NCBI RefSeq assembly: GCF_000142805.1
Contig: NC_013083.1
Coordinates: 682,001 to 746,000, forward strand
Direction: 5' to 3'
DNA length: 64,000 nt
DNA from: Lachancea thermotolerans CBS 6340
Taxonomy: Eukaryota > Ascomycota > Saccharomycetes > Saccharomycetales > Saccharomycetaceae
Under the pieces are notes generated by a model, which saw nothing but the letters and a program-made list of their open reading frames with translations, did not search any database and was not told where the DNA came from. The position numbers were made by a program, and so were the translations under genes. Of this stretch, positions 1-10,689 are shown piece by piece (position 1 is the first letter of the stretch; every line of letters starts with the position of its first letter).

Positions 1-1764
1 ATCAAGAAACTGATGAACGGAGAGCCTATGGATGATATGGCGCCATTTTACAGGGGCTGGGAGGGGCGTCTTCAAAAAATCGATGGTCAGAGGTACAGAA
101 TGTATGGGAGAATCGAGCAAGTTGGTCCAAGAACCCTCGAAATTACTGAACTGCCGGCCAAGACATGGATCTCAACAATTAAAGAGCACTTGTTGTTAGG
201 ATTAGCTGGAAATGAAAAGACCAAGCCTTGGATTAAGGATATGCAGGAGAACCACGGCGCAACTATTAAGTTTACAGTGGAGCTGACTGACGAAGAGATG
301 CAAAATACGAGAAGAATTGGGTTCTACGAAAGATTCAAATTAGTATCAACAATCAGCTTGGCAAATATGGTGGCATTTGATCCGAACGGTCGCATCAAAA
401 AGTATGAGGATGTCAGGGATATCTTGAGTGATTTCTACTATGTCAGGCTTGAGTATTTCCAAAAGAGAAAGGATCATATGTCGGAAAGGCTTCAGTGGCA
501 AGTTGAGAAACTTTCACAGCAAACGAGGTTTATAAAGCTGATTGTTGAAAAAAAGCTCACCGTCACTAATAAGCCAAGATCAGCCCTCTTCAGAGAGCTT
601 GAGGAATTGGGCTTCCCTAAGATAAACAGCGAAGGCAGACCCTACTATGGCGCAGTCAAAGGAGAGGAACAGAGCGTACTGGATGCAGCCTATAGTGATG
701 ACAACGAGGATCCCGAGGAAGAAAGCAATGAGGTTAACGGACCACAGGATAAGTATGGTACCTTTGAATATCTCCTGGGGATGAAAATCTGGTCCCTGAC
801 TAAAGAAAAATACGAGAAATTGCTGAATCAAAAGCAAGAGAAAGAGGTTGAACTCGATAACCTTTTGCGTCTATCGGCGAAGGACCTTTGGTGCCAAGAT
901 CTAGACGCCTTCTCTAATGCCTATAAGGCCTTCTTAGAATATGATGAGAAAAAGCGCAACAGCATAATTCCTGATGCAGCCAGCACTAAACAGAAAGGCA
1001 AGAGGAAGAGAGCCAAAGCAGACGATGACGATTATAAGCCGAAACCCAAAAAGAAGGCAAAAACTGCATCAGCTGCGAAGCCAAAAACCGAGGATTCTCA
1101 GTTTGAGAACGTTTTGATCGAACAAAAAGTGATTGAAAAGCCTAAGCGTGTTGTGAAGGTTAAAGACGAAAAGCAGCCTACCATCGAAAGTCTTGTGGGC
1201 AAGAACAAAGGAGCTACGATTGATAGTTCTGCGGCCAATTCAGCGTCGGCAACGCCTCCGCCACAGCCCCCTAAAATGATCAAGAGCGAGGACTCGAGCC
1301 AGTCTAGCGCCTCTGATAAGTCAGCGGATGCTCCCAAGGGTGGTGAACGTGATCAAATGAGCGTCTTCTCCAGTAAGTTCAGAGAAGCAAGCGCGTTGTT
1401 TGACAGTTTTAAGCCGGCGGAAGCTACAGCAAGCAACCATTCTCTTTCCGAAAAACCGGGTACAGAAAATCCTGATGCCGCAGAATCTGAGGTTGCAAAA
1501 CCTAAGAAGCCTGTGACGAAAGCCACAGCCCGAAAGCCTTCAAGGAAAAACCAGATTTCAGACGAAAGTGATTTTGAGATATCTGACAATGGTGAGGCGA
1601 GCCCTGTCATAGAATCCACAATATCCCAGCCTCCTAGAAAGCGCGCTGCCAGAGCTAAGCCCTCGAAGTCTTATAAAGAAACTATTGACTTATCGGACAT
1701 GTCTTTTCAAGAGGAGGTCCCGGCAGAAGATGAGTCCGACGAGTCTTTTCAGGAATCTGAATAG
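1..1764 (+). CDS. TOP2: DNA topoisomerase II, C-terminal part (5' end outside window)
   Basis: This is the last 587 codons of type II DNA topoisomerase, which passes one duplex through another to untangle chromosomes in the nucleus. The reading frame is open from base 1, so the ATPase domain and the catalytic tyrosine lie upstream of the window. Residues 1 to about 330 of the fragment match the breakage-reunion core and C-gate coiled coil (the segment with ELPAKTWISTIKEHL is typical). The rest is the divergent, charged C-terminal tail with Lys-rich nuclear-localisation patches (KGKRKRAKADDDD, KPKKKAK) and acidic Ser clusters that look like CK2 sites near the end. TOP2 followed by a tricalbin gene is the same order as on S. 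cerevisiae chromosome XIV. Identification is secure; only the N-terminal boundary is missing. Confidence 0.96.
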   Translation: MKKLMNGEPMDDMAPFYRGWEGRLQKIDGQRYRMYGRIEQVGPRTLEITELPAKTWISTIKEHLLLGLAGNEKTKPWIKDMQENHGATIKFTVELTDEEMQNTRRIGFYERFKLVSTISLANMVAFDPNGRIKKYEDVRDILSDFYYVRLEYFQKRKDHMSERLQWQVEKLSQQTRFIKLIVEKKLTVTNKPRSALFRELEELGFPKINSEGRPYYGAVKGEEQSVLDAAYSDDNEDPEEESNEVNGPQDKYGTFEYLLGMKIWSLTKEKYEKLLNQKQEKEVELDNLLRLSAKDLWCQDLDAFSNAYKAFLEYDEKKRNSIIPDAASTKQKGKRKRAKADDDDYKPKPKKKAKTASAAKPKTEDSQFENVLIEQKVIEKPKRVVKVKDEKQPTIESLVGKNKGATIDSSAANSASATPPPQPPKMIKSEDSSQSSASDKSADAPKGGERDQMSVFSSKFREASALFDSFKPAEATASNHSLSEKPGTENPDAAESEVAKPKKPVTKATARKPSRKNQISDESDFEISDNGEASPVIESTISQPPRKRAARAKPSKSYKETIDLSDMSFQEEVPAEDESDESFQESE

Positions 1765-2152
1765 TGCTTTTCAATACTCCACTTCCATGCAGGTTGTCTC
1801 GATCACGTGGAATGATTTTTTCGCGTCTGTAGCCAACCGTTCATTGCTTCTATACCCATCATTGATCTCTTAGCTATATTAAAGACTTACTTTACGTTGC
1901 TAGTTTGCATATTCATTTAACTAGGTTGTTTATACGAACACTAACCCCTGTATTTCTGCTTTCGGAGTTGGGACGTCAGCTTTGTAGGGTAGGCTTATAA
2001 AAGGGTTCGGTGCTTGAAAATTTCAATTGCATCAGCATCAAGAATTTTCAGAATACAGCTCGCAACCCCTTCATACAACAAAGCAGTATAAACAAGCAAA
2101 AGCACGGGTACTGTCTGTAGCGTCCCTGAAGGAGTCCAATTAATAGTTCAAA
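1765..2152. other. TOP2-tricalbin intergenic region
   Basis: This 388-base tandem spacer holds the TOP2 3' end and the tricalbin promoter. It has a CACGTG at 1804-1809 and a TATAAAA at 1996-2002, about 150 bases before the tricalbin ATG. No RNA gene or repeat is visible. Confidence 0.7.
1996..2002 (+). promoter_or_regulatory. TATA box of the tricalbin gene
   Basis: TATAAAA lies 151 bases upstream of the ATG at 2153, the normal distance for a yeast TATA element. Assigned by position and match only. Confidence 0.5.
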
Positions 2153-5100
2153 ATGGCTACTACAGGCTCAGAGGTTGTGCTGCCCACTGAAAGGGACCAA
2201 GTTGCGGTCGTCGACGGTGTTGACAAGCTAGCTCCTCCACAAGCCAACGAAGAAAAGGTGAGCAAAAATGTTTCAGAAGATCACACAAAGAACGTGAACG
2301 CTTCAGAGTTCGAGAGGCCTACGGTGGATGCGTCTTATGTAGGGTGGAAGCAAATTGGCGGCTGGGAGGAAAAGGATGAACTGACATTGGAAGATGAATT
2401 GATGGATCTTAACAACGAGACGTTCTTGGACAACGTCATCCCAGATAAATTTTACGGTGACTGGTATCAGACCGCGGGTGTGATTTTTTTGGGCGGTTCG
2501 CTTTCCTTTCTAATAGGAAAACTTGGTTTTTCCTTAGGGCCTGTTTTCTTTGTTGTTTTGGCGATGAGTCTCCTCTACCGGGCATCGATTAAACGCTATA
2601 GAGCTACTATTAGGGATCAGGTCCAGAAGGAGTTCACTGTCCAGAAAGTTGAAGGTGACTACGAGTCCATGGAGTGGCTCAATAGCTTTCTGGACAAATA
2701 TTGGGCTCGACTAGAACCTGAGGTATCTCAAATGATCGTGCAGCAGGTCAACGAAATTTTGGCCACGAACCCTGCTATTCCTGCTTTTGTGAAGGCTTTG
2801 TGGATAGATAAATTCACTTTGGGTGTCAAGCCTCCAAGAATTGATCTAGTGAAGACCTATCAAAACACTGATACTGACGTTGTGGTTATGGACTGGGGCG
2901 TATCCTTCACTCCACATGACCTATCGGATTTGAACTCTAAGCAGCTCAAGAACTACGTCAACCAAAAGGTCACCATTAACGCCAAAGCTTTTGGTCTCCC
3001 ACTTTCTGTTTCTGTTTCAGATATTGCTTTCAAAGCTATGCTCAAGGTTCGGTTCAAGCTAATGACACCTTTTCCCCATATTGAAACTGTTAATCTCCAG
3101 TTGACAGAGACACCTGATGTTGACTTTGTTGCCAAGCTATTAGGCGAGAGTATTTTCAACTGGGAAATCCTGAGCATCCCAGGCCTTTATCCACTAATCC
3201 GGGAGCTAGCAAAGAAATACATGGCACCTATATTGATGCCTCCATTTTCTTTGCAACTGAACATTCCTCAACTTATTTCAGGGTCCGCAGTATCTATCGG
3301 TATTTTGGAGGTCACTGTCAAAGACGCAATTGACATTAAACGCGCTCGGAACATTCTTAATAGATCTGTGGACCCATACTTATCTTTCGAGTTTAATGGC
3401 GTCTGTGTTGGTAAAACGAGAACTGTACGCGATTCACTCAATCCCGTTTGGAACGAAACCTTGTTTCTATTATTGAACTCGTTCACAGAGCCTCTATCAA
3501 TTGTTTTGTATGACAGGCGCGAAAATGTCAAGGACAAAGTACTGGGAAGAATTGAGCATAACCTCAGTACCCTTCACGATGAGAATACTCAAAAGAACTT
3601 GAGTGGGTGCTTCTTGAGAAGTTCCAAACCAGTTGGTCAATTGAATTTTGGGCTAAAGTTCCATCCTACCTTAGAGCCTAAGCAGCTCCCTGACGGCACT
3701 GTTGAAGATGCCCCCGACTTGAATGTTGGTATCAGTAAATTGATCATTGAAGAAGCTAAGGAATTGTCTGAACCTGGTTCGAAGGTCTCCGCTTACGTGG
3801 AACTGTATGTTAATGCCAAATTAGTGTTGACAACGGGTAGTGTTAAAAACACAGAGACTCCATCTTGGTTTCAAGAGTATGAAGCTGTTATTGCAGACCG
3901 CCGGAAGACTAGAACTAAGATTGTGATTAAGAACGCGAAAGGCGAAACTATTGGTAGTACCGTCCAAACCCTGAGCGACCTGATTGACCGTTCTGAAGTT
4001 GGAAAGTGCTGGATTCCTTTACAAAACGGAAAGGGCCAAATCAAGGTCACAACTTATTGGAAGCCTGTCGAACTGGGAATGGGAGCCAACTCTGTGGCAT
4101 ACACGCCTCCTATTGGCGCTGTGAGAGTTTTCATTAGCAAGGCCGAGGGTCTCAGAAACCTTGAGAAGTTTGGAAAGATTGATCCTTATGCGAGGGTCCT
4201 GGTCAATGGTATCCCAAGAGGGCGTACAGATGTTCGGGGATCCACTTTGAATCCAGTGTGGAACCAGGGTATCTATGTCGCTGTTACGTCGCCTAATCAG
4301 AGGATCACCTTGGAATGTCTCGATGTTGAAACCGTTGGCGCTGACCGTACCCTCGGCAAGTTCAACATTGATGTCGCCAACATGTTTCAAAAAGGCAATG
4401 ATGATAAGTATGTTGAAAACGTTGATGAAGAGCCTAAAGTGGGTCGTCTCGTTGACAAAAAGGGGGCTAAGGGATCTGTGACTTATTACGTTTCCTTCTA
4501 TCCTACAGTTCCTGTTCTGAGCTTGGAGGAGATCCAGGAAGTTGATGAACTTAACGAGAGAAAGAAGAGGCTTCAGATCCAGGAAAGCGAAAAGAGTGAC
4601 GATGAACTGTCTAAACAAGCAGAGCAAAAGAGAAAGGAAGAAGAATTTGAAGTCAAGGAACTTGAAGACCTGTTCAGTAATAAGTTGAAACTGGACTTAG
4701 ATGAGCTTCTTCAATATAAGAGTGGTGTTTTTGCTTTCTCTGTATTAGGCGGCGAGCTTCCACAGACTGGTTGCTATGTCCAAGCGTTCTTTGACTCCAA
4801 CGGATATCCCCGTTATGTTAGCCAAAAATTTGGTGGTAGAACCATCAGAAATGGTGCTACAGGTGACGTGATAATAAAAGAACTTGATTGGTCTATCACC
4901 ACCTTTAGAGTGACAAAGAAGGGTGATGCTAGCAAGGCAGAGGAGTGTTATGCTGAAGTTACTATCCCCACTATCGAACTAGTGAAGAACTGTTACTACA
5001 AGCCATCAATTCTGAACCTGACTGGCGGTAACAGTGCGAAACTGATGCTTCAAGTTTCTTGGTTCCCAGTAGCCGCTTCAAAGCTCCCACAAGCAGACTT

Positions 5101-5683
5101 GATTACCAACAGCGGTGATCTAACGATCAATGTGCTTGGTGCCAACAATTTGATCTCTGCAGACAGGAACGGTAAATCTGACCCATTCGTCAAATTCTAC
5201 ATTGACAACAATGAAAGTTCTTTCTTCAAAACTCATCACAAGAAAAGAACGCTGGATCCAGTTTGGAATGAAAAATGCGAGGTGCAAATTAACAATCGTG
5301 TTAACAACTACCTCAAAATCAAAATGATGGACTGGGATGCAGGAAACAAGGACGATTTGATTGGCGAAGCCATTTACCCGTTGGCCAGTGTTGACCCTGA
5401 AAACCCCAGTGATGTCGACATCCCCTTGATTGGTCCTGAAGGTAAGGACGGGGGTGTACTGCACCTAAGTTTCAGCTTCAGTCCAAGATACACGCTATCT
5501 GTACGCAAAACGGAGAAAAAAGTTGGTGACTTAGCTTCGAAGGGTATCTCGTCAGGACTGCATGCCGGAACATCTGTTATCGGCGGCGGGTTAGGAGCTG
5601 TTGGTAAGATCAAGAAGGGTATTTTTGGTGGTGACAAGAAGGACGATAAGAAGAGTGACAAAAAAGATGGCGACGCTCATTAA
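2153..5683 (+). CDS. TCB2: Tricalbin, ER-plasma membrane tether
   Basis: The 1176-residue product is a tricalbin, an ER membrane protein that bridges to the plasma membrane and binds or transfers lipid. Residues about 109-144 form a hydrophobic hairpin anchoring it in the ER. An SMP lipid-transfer domain follows (about 165-370). Then come several C2 domains: about 382-500, 525-640, 655-780, and a C-terminal one at about 985-1110 with Asp-rich loops (SADRNGKSDPF), consistent with Ca2+ binding. A charged coiled segment (about 800-840) separates the C2 groups. The length matches Tcb1 (1186) and Tcb2 (1178) rather than Tcb3. It is the single unduplicated ancestor: TOP2 and SNN1 beside it match the TCB2 locus, while OST3 matches the TCB1 locus. 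TCB1 would be an equally valid name. Confidence 0.93.
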   Translation: MATTGSEVVLPTERDQVAVVDGVDKLAPPQANEEKVSKNVSEDHTKNVNASEFERPTVDASYVGWKQIGGWEEKDELTLEDELMDLNNETFLDNVIPDKFYGDWYQTAGVIFLGGSLSFLIGKLGFSLGPVFFVVLAMSLLYRASIKRYRATIRDQVQKEFTVQKVEGDYESMEWLNSFLDKYWARLEPEVSQMIVQQVNEILATNPAIPAFVKALWIDKFTLGVKPPRIDLVKTYQNTDTDVVVMDWGVSFTPHDLSDLNSKQLKNYVNQKVTINAKAFGLPLSVSVSDIAFKAMLKVRFKLMTPFPHIETVNLQLTETPDVDFVAKLLGESIFNWEILSIPGLYPLIRELAKKYMAPILMPPFSLQLNIPQLISGSAVSIGILEVTVKDAIDIKRARNILNRSVDPYLSFEFNGVCVGKTRTVRDSLNPVWNETLFLLLNSFTEPLSIVLYDRRENVKDKVLGRIEHNLSTLHDENTQKNLSGCFLRSSKPVGQLNFGLKFHPTLEPKQLPDGTVEDAPDLNVGISKLIIEEAKELSEPGSKVSAYVELYVNAKLVLTTGSVKNTETPSWFQEYEAVIADRRKTRTKIVIKNAKGETIGSTVQTLSDLIDRSEVGKCWIPLQNGKGQIKVTTYWKPVELGMGANSVAYTPPIGAVRVFISKAEGLRNLEKFGKIDPYARVLVNGIPRGRTDVRGSTLNPVWNQGIYVAVTSPNQRITLECLDVETVGADRTLGKFNIDVANMFQKGNDDKYVENVDEEPKVGRLVDKKGAKGSVTYYVSFYPTVPVLSLEEIQEVDELNERKKRLQIQESEKSDDELSKQAEQKRKEEEFEVKELEDLFSNKLKLDLDELLQYKSGVFAFSVLGGELPQTGCYVQAFFDSNGYPRYVSQKFGGRTIRNGATGDVIIKELDWSITTFRVTKKGDASKAEECYAEVTIPTIELVKNCYYKPSILNLTGGNSAKLMLQVSWFPVAASKLPQADLITNSGDLTINVLGANNLISADRNGKSDPFVKFYIDNNESSFFKTHHKKRTLDPVWNEKCEVQINNRVNNYLKIKMMDWDAGNKDDLIGEAIYPLASVDPENPSDVDIPLIGPEGKDGGVLHLSFSFSPRYTLSVRKTEKKVGDLASKGISSGLHAGTSVIGGGLGAVGKIKKGIFGGDKKDDKKSDKKDGDAH

Positions 5684-5893
5684 AACACTTCTTTCAAAAT
5701 CGTGAAGCTGTCTTTTCAAAAGACACCTTTGTATTATTTTCTTAAATATATGTTTATTAAACAGCTAGCTAATTTTATTTCGCCGTTAACAAATCCATAA
5801 CTACCCTGAAACTTTTAGCCCACAAAATATACAATAAGATTAGAATCTTCTCCGGCTGGAACCGCCTCCTCAGGGAATACAAACAGGTGATAG

Positions 5894-6187
5894 ATGGAGC
5901 CCCAGGAAGTTGCTGCAGCAGCCGGTGTGCATCCTATAGAGCTATGCGTTTATTCGATTCTCTCCAACAATTTAGATGGAATATATCAATCGGTTAATGA
6001 TTTAAGGGAATCTCAAGCTTTACTTGTAGTTCGGCTAAAGCAGATTCGCAACTTGCTGAAAGAGGAGCAAGAGTACTACAACGAAGAAGAGGGATTGGGA
6101 GTGGAACGCGAACGCCTTGAAGAATTGGAGTTGCGCGTTGAGAAGCTAACACAGAAATATAAAAAGCTTTTGGCGGATTGTGTATAA
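5894..6187 (+). CDS. SNN1: BLOC-1 complex subunit Snn1-like
   Basis: This small 97-residue protein sits directly after the tricalbin gene, as YNL086W (SNN1, about 102 residues) does in S. cerevisiae. Snn1 is a subunit of the yeast BLOC-1 complex, which acts in endosomal maturation by placing the Rab5 GAP Msb3. The sequence is mostly helical with a Glu/Leu/Lys coiled coil from about residue 45 to 92 and a short N-terminal region (IELCVYSILSNNL). Its stop lies 22 bases from the convergent end of OST3, so the two 3' UTRs must overlap. Identity rests on synteny, size and coiled-coil character. Confidence 0.8.
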   Translation: MEPQEVAAAAGVHPIELCVYSILSNNLDGIYQSVNDLRESQALLVVRLKQIRNLLKEEQEYYNEEEGLGVERERLEELELRVEKLTQKYKKLLADCV

Positions 6188-6209
6188 AGTTCTAAGGCGA
6201 GGATAAATG

Positions 6210-7253
6210 CTAGTGGAATGGGAACTTGATGAGCTTAAATGGGTATCCTGGGCTTTTTAATTTGAAGACACCGGTTAGGGCGCCATAAACCAAATAGAGA
6301 GTGACCAAGAACGATAGCGTTAAAGAAAACTCCACAAAGCAGGCTTTCGAGAGCGTAGGTCTGCCCGATTTATCGGTCGCATAAAACTGCTTGGCGTAAG
6401 GGACAAACAACACAAGGCCTGCTACGCAAGACGCGAGAACGCCGTAAATGACTCCCACTATCTGGGTCTCGATACCAAACTGATTCTGCTGTTGCCCCTC
6501 CATGAAATAGATGACAGCCGAGCCGTCCTGTGTCATACCGGCAAACTGACTACCTCTGATTGAGTTGAACATATAACCAGCATTCCACAGAATGATGACA
6601 AAGACAGTGGCCAAGCCCCAGACGTATTTGGAGGTAATTAATTTAGCGGCCACAGGTTTGTACTTTTTAACTAGTAAGGTCACAGCAGCTGTAGCGAACG
6701 CGGTGACGAAAACTGACCCCCAGTTGATTGGCTGGTAGATCTTGAAGTCCGAAATCCCGGTCGCGTCGCGCAAGGTGTTCACAATGGCGAGCACTCTGGT
6801 CATACCTCCTTCACCAGGCAAATTGATCTGACTGAAAGAGCTGGGGTCTCCCTGGGGAGTCAGGAATAGGAGTCTAGGCACATTGTTCACTTTGAAGTGC
6901 ATGAAGACATCACTGTTCTTCTTGGGGTCGAAGTCAGCTCTCGCAAAGAACATTCCAGTCCCGCTTTCCGACAAACCCTCGGGGTGATCTTTGTACCAGG
7001 AATCAGCCATCATGCTGAATTCGGGGTCCAGTTCCATGCATAGCGTACATCCGACCTGAGCGTTGGTCGCAGTGAGCAGCACAACTATATAGGCCTCGCG
7101 CTTGCTATCCAGAATCCGCTTGAAGTTGTTGTTGGTCAGCTGGATAATACCTTTATACCTTGACGCTTCCTTAGAAAGCTTCTCATTAGAAATTGCTGAA
7201 ATGAACGGCAGGAAGAATGCTGCAAAAAATACTGCAAGCTGAGTGAACCTCAT
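6210..7253 (-). CDS. OST3: Oligosaccharyltransferase subunit Ost3
   Basis: This 347-residue protein is the Ost3/Ost6 subunit of the ER oligosaccharyltransferase, which N-glycosylates nascent secretory proteins. It has a signal peptide (about 1-20), then a lumenal thioredoxin-like domain with a CxxC redox motif (CTLC, residues 69-72) that transiently holds client cysteines. Four transmembrane helices fill the C-terminal half. Length fits S. cerevisiae Ost3 (350). It lies next to the tricalbin as OST3 lies next to TCB1 on chromosome XV, which favours OST3 over OST6. The ATG at 7253 is supported by the signal peptide immediately after it. Confidence 0.93.
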   Translation of the reverse strand: MRFTQLAVFFAAFFLPFISAISNEKLSKEASRYKGIIQLTNNNFKRILDSKREAYIVVLLTATNAQVGCTLCMELDPEFSMMADSWYKDHPEGLSESGTGMFFARADFDPKKNSDVFMHFKVNNVPRLLFLTPQGDPSSFSQINLPGEGGMTRVLAIVNTLRDATGISDFKIYQPINWGSVFVTAFATAAVTLLVKKYKPVAAKLITSKYVWGLATVFVIILWNAGYMFNSIRGSQFAGMTQDGSAVIYFMEGQQQNQFGIETQIVGVIYGVLASCVAGLVLFVPYAKQFYATDKSGRPTLSKACFVEFSLTLSFLVTLYLVYGALTGVFKLKSPGYPFKLIKFPFH

Positions 7254-8274
7254 GCTGGGACCTTAGTGCTGCCTATAGTCAACGGGACTTGTAGCTGTTG
7301 TCTGTTCTGAAGACCCGATGTTATTCGACACGTCGTTTTGAATCTCATTTCTATTAACGTCGATAGTGATTCAAAATACCACCTGCGGAAGTGACAACGC
7401 TCTGACACCGTTAGCAAAGAGCGCGTCAATTGGCTGAAGAGAACAGTTCATGCCAGCAATTGCACTATATTAACTCGACCTCTGGGGCCTCTAAACAGGT
7501 CACCATGATTAACTTTAGTGACGTTGTCGAGAGCTCGTACCAAATGCGATAATATGTCCATCTTCATCGTAAAGCCCAAACGTATCTGTTCAACGAAGAA
7601 CACACTCAAGTGAGGTGCGCATTCGCCTGCAATTGTAAACTACCCAAGAAGTAACAACCTCGCCCATTCGGTAAAGCCTTAGCCTAAGGTTACTCTGCGA
7701 CAGTTGCGTACATAATGATTGATACTCAAACACTGGGTTGGTAGCCTGCAAGTGATACAATCGGCGTGCTAGGGCGTTCATTTCATATTCAATATCGACG
7801 GGTTATAAGCGCTTGATTGCGTACCGTCGTAATAGCAGGCATTCTTAGTCATTTCTTACAGAATATCAACCTCTATATATTAGAGATCTCACAGAGTCAA
7901 TTGAAGTGCGGGGTACGCGTTTTGAAAGTGAGGAGTGCGCAATATTTGAAGCAACATTAGCCATGCAACCCAGCTTTTTTACGCGTTTAGCAACTCAGCA
8001 CCCAAGGATATTGGGGAAAGCTGTTAGCAGACCTCCCAAAAGCACGGGTTCAAAACTATGTGAAATTTAAGAACCAGTAAGCTCGTGCGAGCTCACTCCC
8101 GTTGAATCATGACCTAGGCGGTCTGAATTCCAAGTGAGAACACTAGTCCTCGGGTCACGTGATACAACTAATTTAGTTGACAGATCTAAATGGTGGCGAA
8201 CATGCTCACGAGTACTAGGAAAGCGCTTTTGGAATAAGCAGGGACAGAGTTTCTGCTAAGAAGATCGAACGCTC
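7254..8274. other. OST3-MKT1 divergent intergenic region
   Basis: About 1 kb between two divergent genes. A CACGTG lies at 8156-8161, upstream of MKT1. A 63-codon minus-strand reading frame at 7590-7781 has no family features and I do not call it a gene. Nothing else is recognised; the length is generous for a plain two-way promoter. Confidence 0.5.
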
Positions 8275-10689
8275 ATGCCTGTCAAGTCCTTAGAGTCCTT
8301 CCTTTTCGAAAGGGGTTTGGTGGGAACGTACCCGATAGAGTCCCTCAAAAATGCAACTTTAGGGATTGATGTGGACCACTACGTGTCGCGACTCTTGACC
8401 TCGAAGCGGGAGCAGTACTTGGACGCGATTGGAGGGTTTCCAACCAGCTTGAAGCTGTATCTCGAGTCTGATTTACAAGTATTCCGGGAGTTCGATATTA
8501 CGCCGATTTTTGTTTTCAGTGGCTCTCCTGTTGCCAACCAATTGGAAGCAAATGGACATTACGCAGCAGCAGCTCCCGAAGCGGCCGCTGCCGCCATCAA
8601 TGCTTCCAATTCCGGCCCCATGAGCTCATCTGCCACCTCTACAACCAGGACTGCCAAGGAGGCTATTCTGGCTCAGAGGCACAAGGGATGGACGCAATGG
8701 AACAACATGCATGCAAACAACCAAAGTTCCTACATCGACCAACCCGTTCCGCCATCGGAGCCTTTCAAGTATAGTATTCCTCTCGATACTAAGCGGTTTC
8801 AAAGCGATCTAATTGACTACTTCATTTCACTTGACATCCGCTTCCAGGTGGCTCCTTACTCCTCATGGTTTCAATTGACTTATCTTTTACAAAACGAATA
8901 CATTGATGCGATCTATGGTCCTACTGAACTCCTAATGCTGAAGTCTGTTGAGAAGTTCATTTTAGGTATGGAATTCCCCAACAAGGAATATCGTTTCGTA
9001 GACCGGGCCCGTGTCTTGTCGGAGATCAATTGCTCTCCAGAAGAATTCGTCGACATTTGTATGACTGTTGGGAATGACCTGCAGCCTTATACGCTGTCGC
9101 CCCTCCGAATGTACCCTGTCCAGCAACTTTTTGAAGTCGCGCTGGAGATGGTGCTTACCAGCGGCACGGACTTTTATGCGTATCAGCTGATGAATCCAAT
9201 CAAGAGTGAAAGTATACAGTCTGTCGCGCGCTACCAAAAGGGCATTTCTGCTTTAAAGTTCATGCCCGTGTTGAAGGAAAACGGGAAAGTCGAGCTGTAC
9301 TCCCCAGCTGAGCGAGGAGAAGACCGGATGACATATTCCGCAGGGTCCCCATACTCACCAGCTTCCTCCACGGGTTCATTGGAAAGTATTCCTAATGATG
9401 TTCATGATGTTGTTGCACAAAGGCTTCCACATGAATACTACTTCTACCAGTCTATCGGTCTGGTAAGTGGAAAGTTGATGGATGCTATCACCACCGGCGT
9501 CTATCCTGACGAGCCTCCTTTGGATGGCGGGTCTTCCGAATCTTACAGAAAGCTAGTGAAAAACTCAGTGGAACTGTTTAAAAACAAGGAGATTAACCTT
9601 CTAACCCAACCTATAAACCGTTACTATCAAATCAAACCCATAAAACATGTCAAGTGGTTCGCCCCAGATGACGCAGTCACTCTTGCAAATAGAGTAACAC
9701 CTCCGATTTTTGATAGAATTAACCATCTGATTGTCAAGATTAGCCAGCCTGAACGTGAGTTTTCGCTTGCACAGTTCCTTACAATGGTTAATGAATCCGG
9801 TGATTTAACAAAGTCCTTTGTTTCGGACAAAGTTTTGTTTCCAAATTCTGTTCCTCTCAACGAGAAACTCGCTACTCCTTTCGATGTCCTAGCTACCGCA
9901 TTCATTCGGTTTCTGTCTCTCTTGGGATTTTTTGATTTTGATTCATCCCAGAAAACTCTGAAAGTGACTCCATGGGGTCGCATTCTACTTGACATGACTA
10001 AAACAGGAGTGGATTCTGAATCTATCGAACCGGTATTCGTCTTGCTTATGTTTTTGAAGACTGGCGTCTTGTCACTGAGAGAGGAAACTGTGCCAGCCAC
10101 TCCTTCTGCTCTGTCAAAAGCTACACTGCGCTCATACTCTAAAGAGTCATCTTACATCCTAGTATTAACACGGATTCTCAGCATTTTCCGCCTACAGCAG
10201 AAGCCATCAAATTACCACGGCCCTATAGATAGAAAGACATTGGTGTTCAGAGACCACCTCGACTACGTCAAAGAAAATTTGAACGACCTTTTCGAAGTCA
10301 CTTTGGTGTCTTCATTGGCCGCGGGAGAGTTTGATAGGCTGTCACTGGACAACACAGGATGGCAGAAAAAGATTGTGGCTGCCATGCCCTTCAAGCTATC
10401 TACTCCTAGTACGGTTATGGCTATGATTTGGCAGTTTTACTTACAAAAGTTTTTGCATAACGGTAATTCTAAATCTGATGCTTTGAACTTAATAGCGTCT
10501 ACCTTCAACACCAGCAAAGTCGTCCCCAACCTGGACGAGGAGCTAAAGAGGTCGTTGGATTTTGCTCGTCAATTCGGGCAGGTCCTAGGGGCGCTTTCAA
10601 AGGCCAATCTCTGCGAAAAGCAGGACTATGAACTCGTCGTAGAAGCTGTGGAGTTTGCTGAAAAAGCTTTCGCGGATGAGCGTGTATAG
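8275..10689 (+). CDS. MKT1: Mkt1, XPG-like post-transcriptional regulator
   Basis: This 804-residue protein is Mkt1, which in yeast works with Pbp1 to control translation or stability of selected mRNAs (HO, mitochondrial-protein transcripts). The N-terminus has the XPG/FEN-nuclease fold: the start resembles an XPG N-domain (SLESFLFERGL), with a GIDVDHYVSRLL strand at about residues 28-39 carrying acidic residues. A low-complexity Ala/Ser/Thr insert covers about residues 95-125. The C-terminal half is the conserved Mkt1 domain. Length compares with 830 in S. cerevisiae. The position between SNN1/OST3 and END3 is the conserved chromosome XIV order. Confidence 0.95.
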   Translation: MPVKSLESFLFERGLVGTYPIESLKNATLGIDVDHYVSRLLTSKREQYLDAIGGFPTSLKLYLESDLQVFREFDITPIFVFSGSPVANQLEANGHYAAAAPEAAAAAINASNSGPMSSSATSTTRTAKEAILAQRHKGWTQWNNMHANNQSSYIDQPVPPSEPFKYSIPLDTKRFQSDLIDYFISLDIRFQVAPYSSWFQLTYLLQNEYIDAIYGPTELLMLKSVEKFILGMEFPNKEYRFVDRARVLSEINCSPEEFVDICMTVGNDLQPYTLSPLRMYPVQQLFEVALEMVLTSGTDFYAYQLMNPIKSESIQSVARYQKGISALKFMPVLKENGKVELYSPAERGEDRMTYSAGSPYSPASSTGSLESIPNDVHDVVAQRLPHEYYFYQSIGLVSGKLMDAITTGVYPDEPPLDGGSSESYRKLVKNSVELFKNKEINLLTQPINRYYQIKPIKHVKWFAPDDAVTLANRVTPPIFDRINHLIVKISQPEREFSLAQFLTMVNESGDLTKSFVSDKVLFPNSVPLNEKLATPFDVLATAFIRFLSLLGFFDFDSSQKTLKVTPWGRILLDMTKTGVDSESIEPVFVLLMFLKTGVLSLREETVPATPSALSKATLRSYSKESSYILVLTRILSIFRLQQKPSNYHGPIDRKTLVFRDHLDYVKENLNDLFEVTLVSSLAAGEFDRLSLDNTGWQKKIVAAMPFKLSTPSTVMAMIWQFYLQKFLHNGNSKSDALNLIASTFNTSKVVPNLDEELKRSLDFARQFGQVLGALSKANLCEKQDYELVVEAVEFAEKAFADERV

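Noticed and set aside
7590-7781. 63-codon minus-strand frame between OST3 and MKT1
   Set aside because: Short, no family features and no coding-like neighbourhood; probably chance.
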